From contig URTP01000036.1 in assembly GCA_900550835.1 (NCBI GenBank), positions 1-14,415 on the forward strand: a stretch of DNA of 14,415 nucleotides, written 5' to 3'. Both the position numbers and the translations under genes were made by a program. Of the stretch, positions 13,459-14,415 are shown one piece after another. Each line of letters starts with the position of its first letter. Position 1 is the first letter of the stretch. This DNA is from an uncultured Collinsella sp. (GTDB taxonomy: Bacteria; Actinomycetota; Coriobacteriia; Coriobacteriales; Coriobacteriaceae). The notes under the pieces were generated by a model, which ran no database searches, was not told the origin of the DNA, and saw nothing but the letters and a program-made list of their open reading frames with translations.

Positions 13459-14127
13459 ATGAAGCCGCCTCATTCCACCGGTCGCAACGTCATCGCCATT
13501 CTCGCCATACCCATCGTGATGCTCTTCCTTATCGTCATCACGCCCTTTTCCCTTGGTATCACCTCGCCCTTCGATTTATGCGGAATGGTCGACGCCGGCT
13601 CGCGTGCCACCTCGCTCTCCTTTATCTGTCGCGGCGTGTTTTACGAAGATGGAATTCCCACCGGAAGTTGGCAGTCAAAGTTGCCACTGCTCGGTCAGAT
13701 CGACGGATGCTCCCCCTATTTCTGCCTTGGACCTCAGACGCTAAACTATCTAATCGACGACCAGCCACTCGACTTCATCACCCTCGCCTACGACTACGCA
13801 CCAAACACCGATGAGCGCCACATGAACCAAGTCCTCGACAAGATGCTTGGACAGTGCGGGCTCACCGAGGAGGCCGGTCGAACCATCTATAGCAACCAGA
13901 AATTAAAGCGAACAGAACTCCGCCGTGTCGGAAAAATCAAAGGGCGAAACGGGGCCGCCTACTGGGATGCCTGGGCAACACGCGACAAGGGCGAATTCGG
14001 ACACAGCACCTATATGGTCACTGTCTACACCAAAGACGGAATTAAGGACAATGTTGACGATTTCGCGTCATCCAAACTCGGCATCCCCAAAACAACCAAA
14101 CCCGCCAGCCCAGATGAAATTCTGTAG
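13459..14127 (+). CDS. Membrane-anchored extracytoplasmic protein of unknown function
   Basis: This 222-residue protein has no recognised family. It has a basic start (MKPPHSTGRN), one long hydrophobic span (about 11-33), and then an extracytoplasmic part with five Cys (41, 57, 84, 89, 133) and the motif CSPYFC. GAGGAG 5 bases before the ATG at 13459 supports this start over an upstream TTG at 13441. It is divergent from, and of the same size and layout as, the gene at 12553-13224 (span, then Cys-containing domain). I see no clear sequence match between them, so whether they are distant relatives is open. A family II palindrome with a short T run lies 53 bases after its stop and may be its terminator. 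Confidence 0.75.
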   Translation: MKPPHSTGRNVIAILAIPIVMLFLIVITPFSLGITSPFDLCGMVDAGSRATSLSFICRGVFYEDGIPTGSWQSKLPLLGQIDGCSPYFCLGPQTLNYLIDDQPLDFITLAYDYAPNTDERHMNQVLDKMLGQCGLTEEAGRTIYSNQKLKRTELRRVGKIKGRNGAAYWDAWATRDKGEFGHSTYMVTVYTKDGIKDNVDDFASSKLGIPKTTKPASPDEIL

Positions 14128-14180
14128 AGCCGCCCATTAACATGCCGCTCAACGATCACAACAACATCGAGCTCGTCCCC

Positions 14181-14215
14181 ACCACCACAAAAGCGCCTGT
14201 CCCCTTTGTGGTGGC
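14181..14215 (+). repeat. Family II palindromic element, copy 3 (inverted orientation)
   Basis: Arms CCACCACAAA / TTTGTGGTGG (14182-14191, 14205-14214) enclose AGCGCCTGTCCCC. Reverse-complemented, the 35 bases differ from copy 2 at three positions, so this copy is inverted relative to copies 1 and 2. CTTTCG follows on the right, giving a weak terminator for the gene ending at 14127. Confidence 0.88.
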
Positions 14216-14236
14216 TTTCGGCTCCGGCGCCCCGCC

Positions 14237-14293
14237 GTCTCAATCTGTAATATCTAGCGGACCTTTTAGGTCCCAGATGTTACGGATTGAGAC
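14237..14293. repeat. Family I palindromic element, copy 2 (57 nt)
   Basis: Arms 14237-14257 and 14273-14293 enclose a 15-nt loop, CGGACCTTTTAGGTC. Within the outer 19 arm pairs, two differ from perfect pairing, and both become G-U pairs in rightward RNA. The loop region adds an inner stem GGACCT / AGGTCC (14259-14264, 14268-14273). Confidence 0.9.
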
Positions 14294-14316
14294 GGAATAA
14301 TCGGCGGCAACTGTTT

Positions 14317-14373
14317 GTCTCAATCTGTAACAACTACTCGGCAAAGTGGGGCCTAGATGTTACGGATCGAGAT
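14317..14373. repeat. Family I palindromic element, copy 3 (57 nt)
   Basis: Arms 14317-14337 and 14353-14373 enclose a 15-nt loop, TCGGCAAAGTGGGGC. Pairing over 14318-14336 with 14354-14372 is 16 Watson-Crick pairs, one G-T and two mismatches. Both arms lie exactly 80 bases after the matching arms of copy 2. Confidence 0.88.
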
Positions 14374-14396
14374 TGGCCGCGAAGCCCCGTCCGAAA

Positions 14397-14415
14397 ATCT
14401 CGATCTGTAACAGTA
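14397..14415. repeat. Family I palindromic element, copy 4, left arm only (window edge)
   Basis: TCTCGATCTGTAACA (14398-14412) matches the left arm of copies 1-3 and begins exactly 80 bases after the left arm of copy 3. The rest of the element lies beyond the window. Confidence 0.75.

Noticed and set aside
12444..14373. Integron attC sites as an explanation for variable-loop hairpins
   Set aside because: The arms lack the GTTRRRY core and the two-box R/L structure of attC, and no integrase is present.
14237..14415. CRISPR array
   Set aside because: Repeats alternate in orientation as stem arms, the arms vary between copies, and no cas gene is present in the window.

Overview
The window looks like a chromosomal segment of a GC-rich, anaerobic, gut-type actinomycete of the Coriobacteriia, most like Collinsella. 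This is inferred from the gene set (hypA/hypB, a large Fe-S/FAD GltD-type oxidoreductase, a DUF5692-like membrane protein, clpB), the codon bias and the style of the intergenic palindromes. No rRNA or tRNA is present, so the taxonomic call rests on recognition only.

Layout. 1-81: tail of a rightward gene that starts before the window. 89-4023: a leftward operon of a 954-residue multi-cluster Fe-S/FAD oxidoreductase, hypA and hypB, joined by overlapping stop and start codons and closed by a strong terminator. 4024-4211: a divergent control region with two perfect 6-3-6 palindromes and a weaker third. 4212-5945: a TetR-type regulator and a very tryptophan-rich multi-span membrane protein (DUF5692-like), closed by a strong terminator. 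Together 89-6054 reads as one TetR-controlled divergent redox unit that also carries two nickel-insertion factors for [NiFe] hydrogenase.

6188-9504: accessory genes. These are a single-pass membrane protein with a long acidic cytoplasmic tail, a convergent more AT-rich AAA+ ATPase (DUF4143 type) with a perfect 25-bp inverted repeat over its promoter, and a 64-residue Pro/Ala-rich acidic protein. 9639-12266: the disaggregase ClpB, with its own terminator and a structured leader.

12444-14415: two divergent, unrecognised membrane-anchored genes embedded in two families of palindromic elements. Family I has a fixed 57-nt format (21-nt arm, 15-nt variable loop, 21-nt arm). It occurs once on the left and at least twice, plus a truncated third, on the right in an exact 80-nt period. 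Family II is a 35-nt hairpin present three times: left of, between and right of the two genes. The order I-II-gene-II-gene-II-I is nearly mirror symmetric and is the least ordinary feature of the window, together with the TetR divergon.
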